A model generated the notes under the pieces. The model was not told the DNA's origin and ran no database searches. It saw nothing but the letters and a program-made list of their open reading frames with translations. The translations under genes and the position numbers were made by a program. Below are positions 56,872 through 64,000 of a stretch of DNA of 64,000 nucleotides, in pieces (the first letter of the stretch is position 1; each line of letters starts with the position of its first letter). Location of the stretch: positions 53,560 to 117,559 of the forward strand of contig DNJC01000032.1 of assembly GCA_003490025.1 (NCBI GenBank), in the 5' to 3' direction. Origin of the DNA: Geobacter sp. GTDB lineage: Bacteria > Desulfobacterota > Desulfuromonadia > Geobacterales > Geobacteraceae.

Positions 56872-57657
56872 CTATTCGACGTGATCGTGGCTGAAGATGT
56901 GGTCCCTGCAGTAGCCGTACTGTCCATTGCACTTGGGGCAGTAGCGGAAATCCATATCGGGGTGGCTCTTGTCGGTGATTCCGCAGGCGGTGCAGCGGTG
57001 GCTCAGCTCCTGCGCCTTCTGCGGCGCGCGCACCACCTTTTTGACCAGCTGCCGCTTCCCGTACCTGAGGTTTTGGCGGATTTCGCCGGAGAAGAAGAGG
57101 AGGTAGTTCGCCGTCGCCGAGAGCACCATGACGCGGGAGGCCCAGTCGCCAAATATGAGCTGGTAGGCGTAGCCAAGCCAGGTGATGAGCGCAAGCCACT
57201 TGATCCGCACCGGCAGAACGAAGAAGAGCAGGATCTGGTAATCGGGAAAGAGCGTGGCGAAGGCGAGGAAGACGGAGCCCGCCAGGAACGCGTTTGTCAC
57301 CGGATATGACGGGACCAGGAACGAGGCGGCCAGGGTGATCAGGCAGCCCAGAATGAGATAGGCGTTGTAGCGGAAGGTCCCCCAGTACTCCTCCAGCGTG
57401 GAGCCGAGCATGTAAAAGAAGTACCACGCGAACAGGGTGAAGATCGGCCCTGACCGGGGCGGGTCGAAGGGGAGGGTGAAGATGCGCCACCACTCCCCGG
57501 ACATGACGAGGTCCGCCGAGAGGTAGGTGGCCGTTCGCTCCAGCTTGCCGGTCAGGTACATGAGGTAAAAGAACGACTGCCCGGCGATCAGGTATATGGT
57601 CAGATTGGGGACGGCATAGCGCCCGATTTTCTTGTCCAGCAAGTCCAGGATTTTCAT
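56872..57657 (-). CDS. Rhomboid-like membrane protein without catalytic Ser, C-terminal zinc ribbon
   Basis: A 261-residue protein with about six helices. FFYMLGSTLEEYWGTFRYNAYLILGCLITL (about 80-109) fits the rhomboid helix 2 pattern (G..LE...G..R). Where active rhomboids have GxSG, this protein has TNAFLAGSVFLAFATLFPD, so no catalytic Ser is evident; it resembles derlins and iRhoms. The C terminus (about 224-261) holds a zinc ribbon with CTACGI and CPKCNGQYGYC, and a His-rich end. Its ATG at 57657 overlaps the stop of the upstream protease gene by four bases. Confidence 0.8.
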   Translation of the reverse strand: MKILDLLDKKIGRYAVPNLTIYLIAGQSFFYLMYLTGKLERTATYLSADLVMSGEWWRIFTLPFDPPRSGPIFTLFAWYFFYMLGSTLEEYWGTFRYNAYLILGCLITLAASFLVPSYPVTNAFLAGSVFLAFATLFPDYQILLFFVLPVRIKWLALITWLGYAYQLIFGDWASRVMVLSATANYLLFFSGEIRQNLRYGKRQLVKKVVRAPQKAQELSHRCTACGITDKSHPDMDFRYCPKCNGQYGYCRDHIFSHDHVE

Positions 57658-58346
57658 TGATCGTTGTCGTTTCCTTTTTTCAGAGGCTGAGGCGAACCCG
57701 CGCCGGGGCCAGGCGTGCCGGAATGCAGGCCGGCGTGGCTTAAGGGGAGGATGCTTGGCTGTGCCTGTGCCGTACGGCGCTCCTTCAGGATCGCGTCGCG
57801 CTCCTCGGGCGTTATCAGGCTCAGGCTTGCCAGCGCTTCGATGTCCGCCTGCCTCGCGAACTCGACGGTGAAGGCGAAATCCTCGGTATCGTAATCGTAT
57901 TTCCGGCTGTAGACCTGGCGCACCATTGCCTGCAAGGGGGTCGGGTGCTGCTGCAGGTGTGAACGCCACTGTTCATGCTGCGCTTCGTTCATGGCGCTGA
58001 ACCATATGTGGTGCGACAGTTCGTGAAGCATCAGGGTGCGCAGCTGGGCCTCGCTGTATTCCTGATACAGGCTGCGGTAAATGAGCTTGGTGTCCCGGCG
58101 GTAGGCGCCGAGATGATGCTTTACCTCGCTCGGCATCATCACCTGGTCGAACGACGCCCCCGCCACCCGCAGGGTACTCCTCTCCGGATCATAGCGATCG
58201 AAAAGCGTTTTCAGGAACAGGTCCGAGCGCGACAGTTGCTGCACCTTGTCGCCGAAGCCCCAACTGATAGGCACGAAGGTCGTGGCACACCCGCCGGTCA
58301 TCAATGCCAGGAGCAAAAAAAGCAGGATTTTCACGGTACCTGGCAT
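57654..58346 (-). CDS. Lipoprotein with HExxH zinc-protease motif
   Basis: A 230-residue lipoprotein, lipidated Cys at 20 (LALMTGGCATT). H108-E-L-S-H112 (LMLHELSHHIWF) is a gluzincin-type metal site, and a third ligand could be an acidic residue in DTEDFAFTVEF (about 149-159). A Pro/Gly tail ends the protein. The layout resembles YcaL/LoiP-type or predicted aminopeptidase lipoproteins but I cannot name the family with certainty. GGAG lies before the ATG at 58346. Coupled by a four-base overlap to the rhomboid-like gene, so the two probably act together in envelope proteolysis or quality control. Confidence 0.78.
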   Translation of the reverse strand: MPGTVKILLFLLLALMTGGCATTFVPISWGFGDKVQQLSRSDLFLKTLFDRYDPERSTLRVAGASFDQVMMPSEVKHHLGAYRRDTKLIYRSLYQEYSEAQLRTLMLHELSHHIWFSAMNEAQHEQWRSHLQQHPTPLQAMVRQVYSRKYDYDTEDFAFTVEFARQADIEALASLSLITPEERDAILKERRTAQAQPSILPLSHAGLHSGTPGPGAGSPQPLKKGNDNDQ

Positions 58347-58615
58347 GGCAACTCCGGGGGAGCTAGTTCTGATCCATCGCTTGTGATCGGAGCGTCGGCG
58401 CCGGATGTCCTGATCGTCTTGCTCCTGCGGTATACGGGTAGTGCAATCTATCACATTCACCCGCAGTAGCGCAACCGACCGGCAGCGATCTTTTATTAAA
58501 GCCGCAAATGGAGAGCGCCGCGACCCGATGGACCAAAATCGTCCCATGCGTTGAATAATATTGATTATTACCACTTGCTACCCTAAAATGGCGCGATGCT
58601 TTTCCAGGGGAATCT

Positions 58616-60211
58616 ATGACGCGCGTCCTTCTCATTACCGACACCGAAAAGGTGCAACGCATTTTCCAGTCGCTGGAAGGAAAGGGAGTCCTGCAGCTAA
58701 GGACCGCCTCGACCCTTGCGCAGGGCGAATCGGAGATGTCTGCGGGGCCGATGGACTTCACCTTCGTCCAGGGCCGCATCTCCGGGCTTTCAGGCGAGAT
58801 ACTGTTGCGGCACCTGGACAAGATCCTCCCGGAGGGGGCGAAGCTTGTGCTCCTGACCAGTGACGCCGACGACGCAGCACAGGCGAAGAGGCACGGGAGA
58901 GATTCATTGGATCTCACGCTGGAGGACGACGCCCTGGAACAGGCTGCAACGGCGCTACTGACCGGGATCGCCTCCCCGCCGGATGCCGCCGGGGCAGAAG
59001 CTCCCCCCCCGGCGAAGCCGACCACAAGAAAAACGAAAGTTCCGGCGCCTCCTGCCGTACCTGAAGAGCCACCCGCCCTGCCCCTACCCGTCGAATTACC
59101 GGAGCAGGAAAAGGCCGAGCCGGCGGTTGAAGAACCGGCCGCTCCTCCCGAAGTGAAGAAAAAGATGGCCTTCGAGGAAATGATGGAACTCGCCTCGGCC
59201 AAGGTAGAGCCTTCGAAGGTGGGGGGGGCGGACGTCGAGGACCGGGTAGATCTGAGTAAGGGGACACCGGGCAAGGAAGAGGCGCCCGGCGAGGGGGCCA
59301 AGGGCACCGGCCCGGCCGAGAAAACGGAAGATGCGGCGCCGGAAGGCGTGCTGCTGAAAGGCGTGCCGTTGGCAGATGCGATGCGCCATGCCGAGCAGAA
59401 AAAACGGAGACCTTACCGGATCATCGTGCCGGTACTGCTGCTCCTGCTGGTTCTCATAGCGGTGCCGCTGTTATCCTACCTGGCCGGCAAGAAGGACGCT
59501 GCACCGGAGTCGCCGGCCTCCTCACACCCGAAGACGGCAAAACCGCCTAACGCCGTTGTCCCGTCTTCCGCGGTGTCGCCATCGAAGCAACCTGCCGCTC
59601 CCGCGGCCACGACCAAACCGGCGCCGGCCCTGACTCCGGTGCAAACGCCGGTCCCGGCTCCTGCGCCGAAACCTGCGCCGAAACCTGCGCCGACTCCTGC
59701 GCCGACTCCTGCGCCGAAACCCGGACCCAAGCCTGTGCCCGCACCCCAGGCAAAACCGGTGGCCAAGCCTCAACCTCAAGCCGCGTCCAAACCGGAGGCG
59801 AAACCTTCGAAGACGGAACAAAAGACCGAGGCGAAGCCGGCGGCACGGCAAGGGATGAAGACCCTGCCCCCCCTCCTGGAGGGTACCAGGCTCGATGCCG
59901 AGTATGGCAAATCCCACCCGGGCTGGGTGAGGTACATCGGCAAAAAGGGCGAGTACAAGCTCTTCAAAGAGGGTGAGCTGTACCGCGCCATGCAGGTTGT
60001 GGCTGTGGGGGGAGGTACCATCCCCGAGGATCTTTTCAAAAGGGTGCTGCAGGAGTTCGGCCGGGTTGGTAGCTGCCAGGTCGAGTCGACCTCAAAGAAA
60101 GGGGATTACGTCGTCGATCAATGCGTTGCCAAAGGTAACGTGGCGGTGACGGTCTATCGGAACAAGAGCGATCTGAAGGTGAAGGGCTTGGTTGTTTATT
60201 ACACGAAGTGA
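58616..60211 (+). CDS. Pseudo-receiver membrane protein with Ala/Pro repeat region
   Basis: A 531-residue protein. Residues 1-120 look like a response-regulator fold (MTRVLLITDTEKVQRIF...KLVLLTSDADDAAQAKRHG), but the phospho-acceptor position reads FVQGRISGLSG, with Gln for Asp, so it is a pseudo-receiver. A Pro-rich acidic linker leads to one membrane helix (about 268-290, IIVPVLLLLLVLIAVPLLSYLAG). Outside are Ala/Pro/Lys repeats (about 340-400; DNA unit of 12 bp) and an unrecognised C-terminal domain (about 415-531) with two cysteines. The start has AGGGGA upstream. Coupled to the next gene by close spacing. Confidence 0.7.
   Translation: MTRVLLITDTEKVQRIFQSLEGKGVLQLRTASTLAQGESEMSAGPMDFTFVQGRISGLSGEILLRHLDKILPEGAKLVLLTSDADDAAQAKRHGRDSLDLTLEDDALEQAATALLTGIASPPDAAGAEAPPPAKPTTRKTKVPAPPAVPEEPPALPLPVELPEQEKAEPAVEEPAAPPEVKKKMAFEEMMELASAKVEPSKVGGADVEDRVDLSKGTPGKEEAPGEGAKGTGPAEKTEDAAPEGVLLKGVPLADAMRHAEQKKRRPYRIIVPVLLLLLVLIAVPLLSYLAGKKDAAPESPASSHPKTAKPPNAVVPSSAVSPSKQPAAPAATTKPAPALTPVQTPVPAPAPKPAPKPAPTPAPTPAPKPGPKPVPAPQAKPVAKPQPQAASKPEAKPSKTEQKTEAKPAARQGMKTLPPLLEGTRLDAEYGKSHPGWVRYIGKKGEYKLFKEGELYRAMQVVAVGGGTIPEDLFKRVLQEFGRVGSCQVESTSKKGDYVVDQCVAKGNVAVTVYRNKSDLKVKGLVVYYTK
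59660..59719 (+). repeat. Tandem 12-bp repeat (5 copies) in the pseudo-receiver gene
   Basis: Five consecutive units of CCTGCGCCGAAA (units 3 and 4 end in ACT) encode PAPK/PAPT repeats. The period keeps the reading frame, so copy number can change without loss of the C-terminal domain. Confidence 0.9.
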
Positions 60212-60219
60212 GGTGTTTG

Positions 60220-61467
60220 ATGGTCAGTTCCAGACAACGCAAGGCGATGCTTCTCCTGGCGCTCCTTTCCCTGCCGTATCAGCTTCACGCGGCGCCACCG
60301 GCGCAATTCGAGATCGACCTTAAGGAACTGGACCGGCAAAAGCCCGCCGCCGCTCCCAAGCCCGAGAAGAAGAGCGTTAAAAAAACGAAGACCCCGGCCG
60401 CGAAGGCTGCGCACGCCGGCAAGGAAGAGCAACCGGCGGCCAAACCGGACTATATCCGCTATACGGTTCAGCCCGGGGACCACATTTTCAAAATCCTCGT
60501 GGGGCACTTCGGGATGTCCAACGAGGCGGCCGAGCGACTGATCCCCGAGATCGTCCGCGTCAACGACATCGACAACATCAAGGCGCTCAAGGTGGGAAAG
60601 ACACTGCTCATCCCGTCACAGGCAAGGCAGGAGCGATCCCCGAAAGCGACGAAGAAGGCGAAACCGCACCAGGAGAAGGACGAAGTGACGCCGGCAGAGA
60701 CGCAGAAGCCCGCCGTACCTGAACCGGCACCTGCTGTTCCCAAGGCCGAGACCCCAACTCCTGAGAAGGTCCCGTCTCCTGAGCAGACTCCTGCTCCTGC
60801 GAACGTCCCCGCTCCTGTGAAGGTTCCTGCACCTGCCAAGGTTCCCGCACCTGCCAAGGTTCCTGCACCTGCCAAGGTTCCCGCTCCTTCTGCTCCCGAG
60901 CCAGTCGAGCCTCCTGCTACGGCTCCATCTCTCCCGTCGATTCCAGCCGCACCGAAGGCAGCTGCACCTGCCCCCCCGGCAGTGCCGGCACCGGTCACCT
61001 GGATCTGCCCCGTGGGGCGCGCCGATACCGCCAACACGGTCGACTCACTCCTCAACGCCCTTTCGGCAACCTGGAGCAGGAACAAGATCATCCAGTCCGG
61101 CGCCGGGGCGCCCATGGCGTACAACATCAGGGTGGACCGATATTTCGAGTACAAGGGGGGGCGCTACATCGTCAGCATCGGCGACACCGATCCTTACAGC
61201 TATACGCTGATCAGGCTCTTGGAAACGGCTGGCTACAAGGTGCTCAGGCTGAGCGGGACGGAGGACTTCAGGACGGTGTCAGGAAAGCTCTTGGCGCTGG
61301 TTGGGGTGGAACCGGATTTCGGGGTGCATCCCCTGCAGGAAGGGAAGCAGGGGACGGGTTTTCTGATCCCGCAGGATGATGCCGGCGGGAGGCGGGTGCT
61401 GGTCACCGACAAGGCGGTGGAGCCGGGGCAAAAGTGGGTGATGCCTCAGGGATGCGCCGCCAGGTAG
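60220..61467 (+). CDS. Secreted LysM-domain protein with Ala/Pro/Lys repeats
   Basis: A 415-residue exported protein (signal MVSSRQRKAMLLLALLSLPYQLHAA). A LysM domain spans about 80-130 (YIRYTVQPGDHIFKILVGHFGMSNEAAERLIPEIVRVNDI...LKVGKTLLIP), which binds peptidoglycan. A long Pro/Ala/Lys linker follows, with PAKVPA repeats near 195-225 (18-bp DNA units). The C-terminal domain (about 265-415, TWICPVGRADTANTVDSLLNAL...) is unrecognised. GAGGTG precedes the ATG at 60220; a GTG at 60208 overlaps the previous stop. It probably works with the preceding membrane protein at the cell wall. Confidence 0.8.
   Translation: MVSSRQRKAMLLLALLSLPYQLHAAPPAQFEIDLKELDRQKPAAAPKPEKKSVKKTKTPAAKAAHAGKEEQPAAKPDYIRYTVQPGDHIFKILVGHFGMSNEAAERLIPEIVRVNDIDNIKALKVGKTLLIPSQARQERSPKATKKAKPHQEKDEVTPAETQKPAVPEPAPAVPKAETPTPEKVPSPEQTPAPANVPAPVKVPAPAKVPAPAKVPAPAKVPAPSAPEPVEPPATAPSLPSIPAAPKAAAPAPPAVPAPVTWICPVGRADTANTVDSLLNALSATWSRNKIIQSGAGAPMAYNIRVDRYFEYKGGRYIVSIGDTDPYSYTLIRLLETAGYKVLRLSGTEDFRTVSGKLLALVGVEPDFGVHPLQEGKQGTGFLIPQDDAGGRRVLVTDKAVEPGQKWVMPQGCAAR
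60805..60888 (+). repeat. Tandem 18-bp repeat in the LysM gene
   Basis: About four and a half units of GTTCCTGCACCTGCCAAG (with C/T changes) encode VPAPAK repeats. Exact third-base alternation between neighbouring units suggests duplication in pairs. Confidence 0.88.
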
Positions 61468-61473
61468 TGAGTT

Positions 61474-62178
61474 TCAGGGGATAGGGGGAACTGCCTGCTC
61501 ACCCTGTTCCGGGGTCAGCCCCGGCACCTCCTGCGGGGCGGCGGCCCCGGGAAGCGCGCTTTGCAGAGACGGATCGGCGGAAGGAGCTGCCTCCCTCATC
61601 ACCTCTTTGGGCACCGGGATCTGCCCCCGGACCTTCATGGTGAACTCGTCCTGTTTCCCTTGCGCCGCATCGTCGACCCAGCCATCCACATTGGCCCGGA
61701 TCAGGTCCTCGACCCTGTTTTTAAGCGGTTTGTAGGCCGCTTCCTGCGCCAGCGGTTTTACCCGCTGCAACTGGTCGAAAACCCTTTTCGAATAGCGGTC
61801 GCGCTTGTCGGGGGTCTGGCTGTTGTAGCAGCCGATGGCTTTCCAGGTGTAACCGTATTTGTTCATGCACATGGAAAGGATCCAGGCGCCGGTCTTGACG
61901 TTGTTGCACGGGTCGCCGAGCGAGTTCCAGCGCTCTTTGCCGATGGTGGGGGCCCAGATGGAGTTGATCTGCATCACTCCGAAGTCGTAGGTGCCGTTGG
62001 TGTTGTAGTTGATGGCGGTAGGGGAGAAGTTGGATTCGACCTTGGCGATCGCCCGCAGTATCTGGGGGTTGATGCCGTACTGCAGGCCGGCCTCCTCGAA
62101 ACAAAATGCCGATGCGTTGTTTGCCAGTGCCAGCACCAGGGCGGCAACCGCTAGAAACGCTTTGGTTTTACCCATCAT
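61474..62178 (-). CDS. Lytic transglycosylase (SLT domain)
   Basis: A 234-residue exported muralytic enzyme. It has a signal peptide (MMGKTKAFLAVAALVLALANNASA) and an SLT domain (about 25-150). The catalytic Glu is E48 in AIAKVESNFSP, followed by YDFGVMQINS and, later, AIGCYNSQTP. It lacks a LysM or lipobox and has a Pro/Ala tail. Similar single-domain enzymes open the wall for pili and secretion systems. It is convergent with the LysM gene, whose stop lies six bases away. Confidence 0.9.
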   Translation of the reverse strand: MMGKTKAFLAVAALVLALANNASAFCFEEAGLQYGINPQILRAIAKVESNFSPTAINYNTNGTYDFGVMQINSIWAPTIGKERWNSLGDPCNNVKTGAWILSMCMNKYGYTWKAIGCYNSQTPDKRDRYSKRVFDQLQRVKPLAQEAAYKPLKNRVEDLIRANVDGWVDDAAQGKQDEFTMKVRGQIPVPKEVMREAAPSADPSLQSALPGAAAPQEVPGLTPEQGEQAVPPIP

Positions 62179-62371
62179 CGAGCCTCTTTTTCGTGTTTTT
62201 CGGATCGTTGCACCGTTGCTTTTTCCTTTCCCATCCGGGCGCAATCCGGTCCATAATACCTTTCCCGAACCGCAATGTCATCAGCTAAACTCGCAATTGG
62301 CGATGGCTGGCGCGCAAGTTGCTGAATCAACGGATGTTTTGTCAGGGCTTCCCGGGAACAAGGAGTCGCAG

Positions 62372-63043
62372 ATGAAGATGAATTTTAGCGAGCTGGAGAT
62401 CAGGATCCTCGGCTCCCTCATGGAAAAGGAGCTCACCACCCCGGAGAGCTACCCGCTGACCCTCAACGCACTTGCAGCCGCCTGCAACCAGAAGTCGAAC
62501 CGTGACCCGGTCATGGCGGTGACCGAGCCCGACCTGGTCCGCGGCCTCGAGGCACTCGGCGCGCGGGGGCTGGCCAGGCTGACCACCACCGGCGGGCGCG
62601 TCCCGAAGTACTGCCACTCCGTCGCCGACAATCTCCGGCTCGGTCCCCCGGCGCGGGCGGTGCTGGCCGAGCTTATGCTGCGCGGTCCCCAGACGGCGGC
62701 CGAACTGCGCGCCCGCGGAGAGCGGATGGCGGAGATAGGCGACGTCGCCGCGGTGGAGGAGATCATCCTGAAACTGCTGCAGCACGGCCCTCCGCTGGTC
62801 GCGCGGCTCCCTCGCCAGGCGGGACGGAAGGAGCAGCGCTACGCCCAGCTTTTCGCCGGCATGCCGGAGCTGCCCGAGGAAGAAGAGCCGGCGCCGGCTA
62901 GGAGCCACTCCCCTGCCGGCGCGCCGGTGCGGGTTTCCTCCAACCAGCGCCTGACGGAGGTAGAAGGCGGGATAGGGACCCTGAGGGAGGAGATTGGTGA
63001 GCTGCGCCGTGAAGTGGAAGAGTTGATCGCCTCGTTTCAATGA
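62372..63043 (+). CDS. YceH-family protein (DUF480)
   Basis: A 223-residue soluble protein. The start MKMNFSELEIRILGSLMEKELTTPESYPLTLNALAAACNQKSNRDPVM is the family hallmark; two winged-helix-like modules follow (about 1-85 and 90-165). A Pro/Ala linker and a C-terminal coiled coil (TEVEGGIGTLREEIGELRREVEELIASF) end it. AAGGAG lies eight bases before the ATG at 62372. The function of YceH is not established. It is monocistronic. Confidence 0.92.
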   Translation: MKMNFSELEIRILGSLMEKELTTPESYPLTLNALAAACNQKSNRDPVMAVTEPDLVRGLEALGARGLARLTTTGGRVPKYCHSVADNLRLGPPARAVLAELMLRGPQTAAELRARGERMAEIGDVAAVEEIILKLLQHGPPLVARLPRQAGRKEQRYAQLFAGMPELPEEEEPAPARSHSPAGAPVRVSSNQRLTEVEGGIGTLREEIGELRREVEELIASFQ

Positions 63044-63069
63044 GAACGGGTCCCAACCCACCCATCCCC

Positions 63070-63220
63070 AAGCTCCCTCACCCCGACCCTCTCCCGGAGG
63101 GCGAGGGAGAGTTGAAGGCGGTGGAGGGAGTGGGAACACATTCCCATTGAAGGGGAGGGAGGTTCCTTCCGCGGAAAAGATCTTTATTGTTCCTACGCTC
63201 CAGCGTGGGAACGATGAATC
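63070..63220. repeat. GC-rich repeat and dyad between yceH-like and pilT-like genes
   Basis: The block contains CCCTCACCCCGACCCTCTCC and GGAGGGCGAGGGAGAG (the same words as near 5225 and 16748) and CATTCCCATTGAAGGGGAGGG. It then has TCCTACGCTCCAGCGTGGGA (63191-63210), an imperfect dyad of a kind I associate with scattered repeats in this group. No gene is seen between 63044 and 63292. Confidence 0.6.
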
Positions 63221-63233
63221 GTCGCTTCAGCGA

Positions 63234-63271
63234 TAAAAAAAGGCCCCGCCTCGAAAGAGGGGGGCCTTTTT
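63234..63271 (-). terminator. Terminator of the pilT-family gene
   Basis: AAAAAGGCCCC-G-CCTC (63237-63252) pairs with GAGG-GGGGCCTTTTT (63257-63271) around a GAAA tetraloop. On the minus strand it ends in seven T. It lies 22 bases after the pilT-like stop. Confidence 0.92.
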
Positions 63272-63292
63272 GCCGTTTTCGCCGTGGCGGAG

Positions 63293-64000
63293 CTAGTTGG
63301 TGAACATGAGCTTCCGTTCGAGGTCCATGGAGTGGGAGAGCCGCTTTGCCTCCTCCATGGTGATCTGCTCCTGCTCGTGGAGCTGGATCAGGTGCTGGTC
63401 CAGCGTCTGCATCTGATAGCTCCGGCCGTTCTCCATGTGCGCCTCGATCTCGTCGAGCCTTCCCTCCCTGATGCAGCTCTGGATGGTCGTGGTGGCGCGC
63501 ATGATCTCCAGTACCGGGATGATAGCCTCTCCGCTCTTGTTCATGATCAGGCGGATCGAAACGGTGGCGACCAGGATGTCGGCGAGCCTTTGGCGCACGA
63601 TCTCCTGCGCATCGGGGGGGAAGTGCCCCACGATCCTGTTTATGGTCGAGACGGCCCCCTGGGTGTGCAGGGTGGAGAGGACCAGGTGCCCCGTCTCCGC
63701 CGCCATCAGGCACGATTCGATGGTCGCCGTGTCGCGCATCTCCCCGACCATGATCAGGTCCGGGTCCATCCTCAGGGCGGCTTTCAGCGCGGAGGCGAAG
63801 CTGTCCGTGTCGATGCCGACCTCCCGCTGGATGATGCAGCTTTTATCGGACTGGAACAGGAACTCGATCGGGTCCTCGATGGTGATGCAGTTGTAGCTGA
63901 AGGTCTGGTTGATATGGCGCAGCATCGAGGCGAGAGTGGTCGACTTGCCGTTGCCGGTAGGCCCGGTGACCAGGATCAGGCCGTTCGGAGCCTTGACGAT
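63293..64000 (-). CDS. PilT-family twitching motility ATPase, C-terminal part (5' end outside window)
   Basis: The visible 235 residues are the ATPase core of a type IV pilus retraction motor. Reading in from the window edge: GLILVTGPTGNGKSTTLASML (Walker A), ITIEDPIEFL (Asp box), LRMDPDLIMVGEMRD (Walker B), AAETGHLVLSTLHT (His box). The C-terminal motif is TTIQSCIREGR where classic PilT has AIRNLIREGK, so it may be a paralogue. Geobacter genomes usually carry several pilT copies. The N-terminal PAS-like domain is missing because the gene continues past 64000. Confidence 0.92.
   Translation of the reverse strand: MVKAPNGLILVTGPTGNGKSTTLASMLRHINQTFSYNCITIEDPIEFLFQSDKSCIIQREVGIDTDSFASALKAALRMDPDLIMVGEMRDTATIESCLMAAETGHLVLSTLHTQGAVSTINRIVGHFPPDAQEIVRQRLADILVATVSIRLIMNKSGEAIIPVLEIMRATTTIQSCIREGRLDEIEAHMENGRSYQMQTLDQHLIQLHEQEQITMEEAKRLSHSMDLERKLMFTN

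Overview
The window is a GC-rich chromosomal segment that looks like a member of the Geobacteraceae (Desulfuromonadota; Geobacter, Citrifermentans or Geomonas type). This rests on the gene families and their order: a 12-gene complex I operon with a fused NuoBCD, a one-piece pyruvate:ferredoxin oxidoreductase, dnaX-ybaB-recR behind tRNA-Ser and SRP RNA, mfd followed by two parvulin foldases, many c-di-GMP proteins and GC-rich palindromic intergenic repeats. I see no prophage, CRISPR array, rRNA operon or intact transposase. Placement is by recognition, not by a search.

Layout. 1-5.2 kb: the 3' end of RNase G, purT, a small Rieske protein, rplU-rpmA-obg and an HD-GYP protein. 5.4-20.1 kb (minus strand): nuoA-BCD-E-F-G-H-(ankyrin)-I-J-K-L-M-N, with GC-rich hairpin repeats between E/F and F/G. 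20.2-28.1 kb: a stand-alone MshEN protein, an AcuI-like reductase, a Gre-type factor without a standard start codon, a PagL-like outer-membrane protein, a MITE-like insertion, a Bcp peroxiredoxin, a HELSH membrane protein, a four-helix-bundle protein with a minisatellite and a HemY-like oxidase. 28.2-34.8 kb: a DnaJ-like protein, two parvulins and mfd.

35-48.4 kb: tRNA-Ser(GGA), SRP RNA, dnaX (with an A9 slippery run), ybaB, recR, nifJ, a cold-shock gene, a pentapeptide-repeat protein, uvrA, an unlisted 54-residue zinc-ribbon gene, a lipoprotein and srkA. 48.5-51 kb: a GGDEF-like membrane protein with an apparently leaderless transcript, a coupled lipoprotein and aroK.

51.3-56.6 kb is the most unusual locus. 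It is a compact chaperone-usher operon made of an unknown gene, two DUF4402 secreted proteins, a PapD-like chaperone and an usher with an extra C-terminal domain. A strong hairpin follows the first DUF4402 gene. The second DUF4402 protein lacks the N-terminal extension of the first, so I propose major pilin and tip/initiator subunit respectively. 56.6-64 kb: a lipoprotein HExxH protease paired with a rhomboid-like protein lacking the catalytic serine, a pseudo-receiver membrane protein and a LysM protein with Ala/Pro repeats, a lytic transglycosylase, YceH and the 3' part of a pilT-family gene.

The main theme is anaerobic energy metabolism (complex I, PFOR) beside a dense set of surface and envelope functions (fimbriae, type IV pilus motor, foldases, cell-wall enzymes) and c-di-GMP proteins (HD-GYP, MshEN, degenerate GGDEF).
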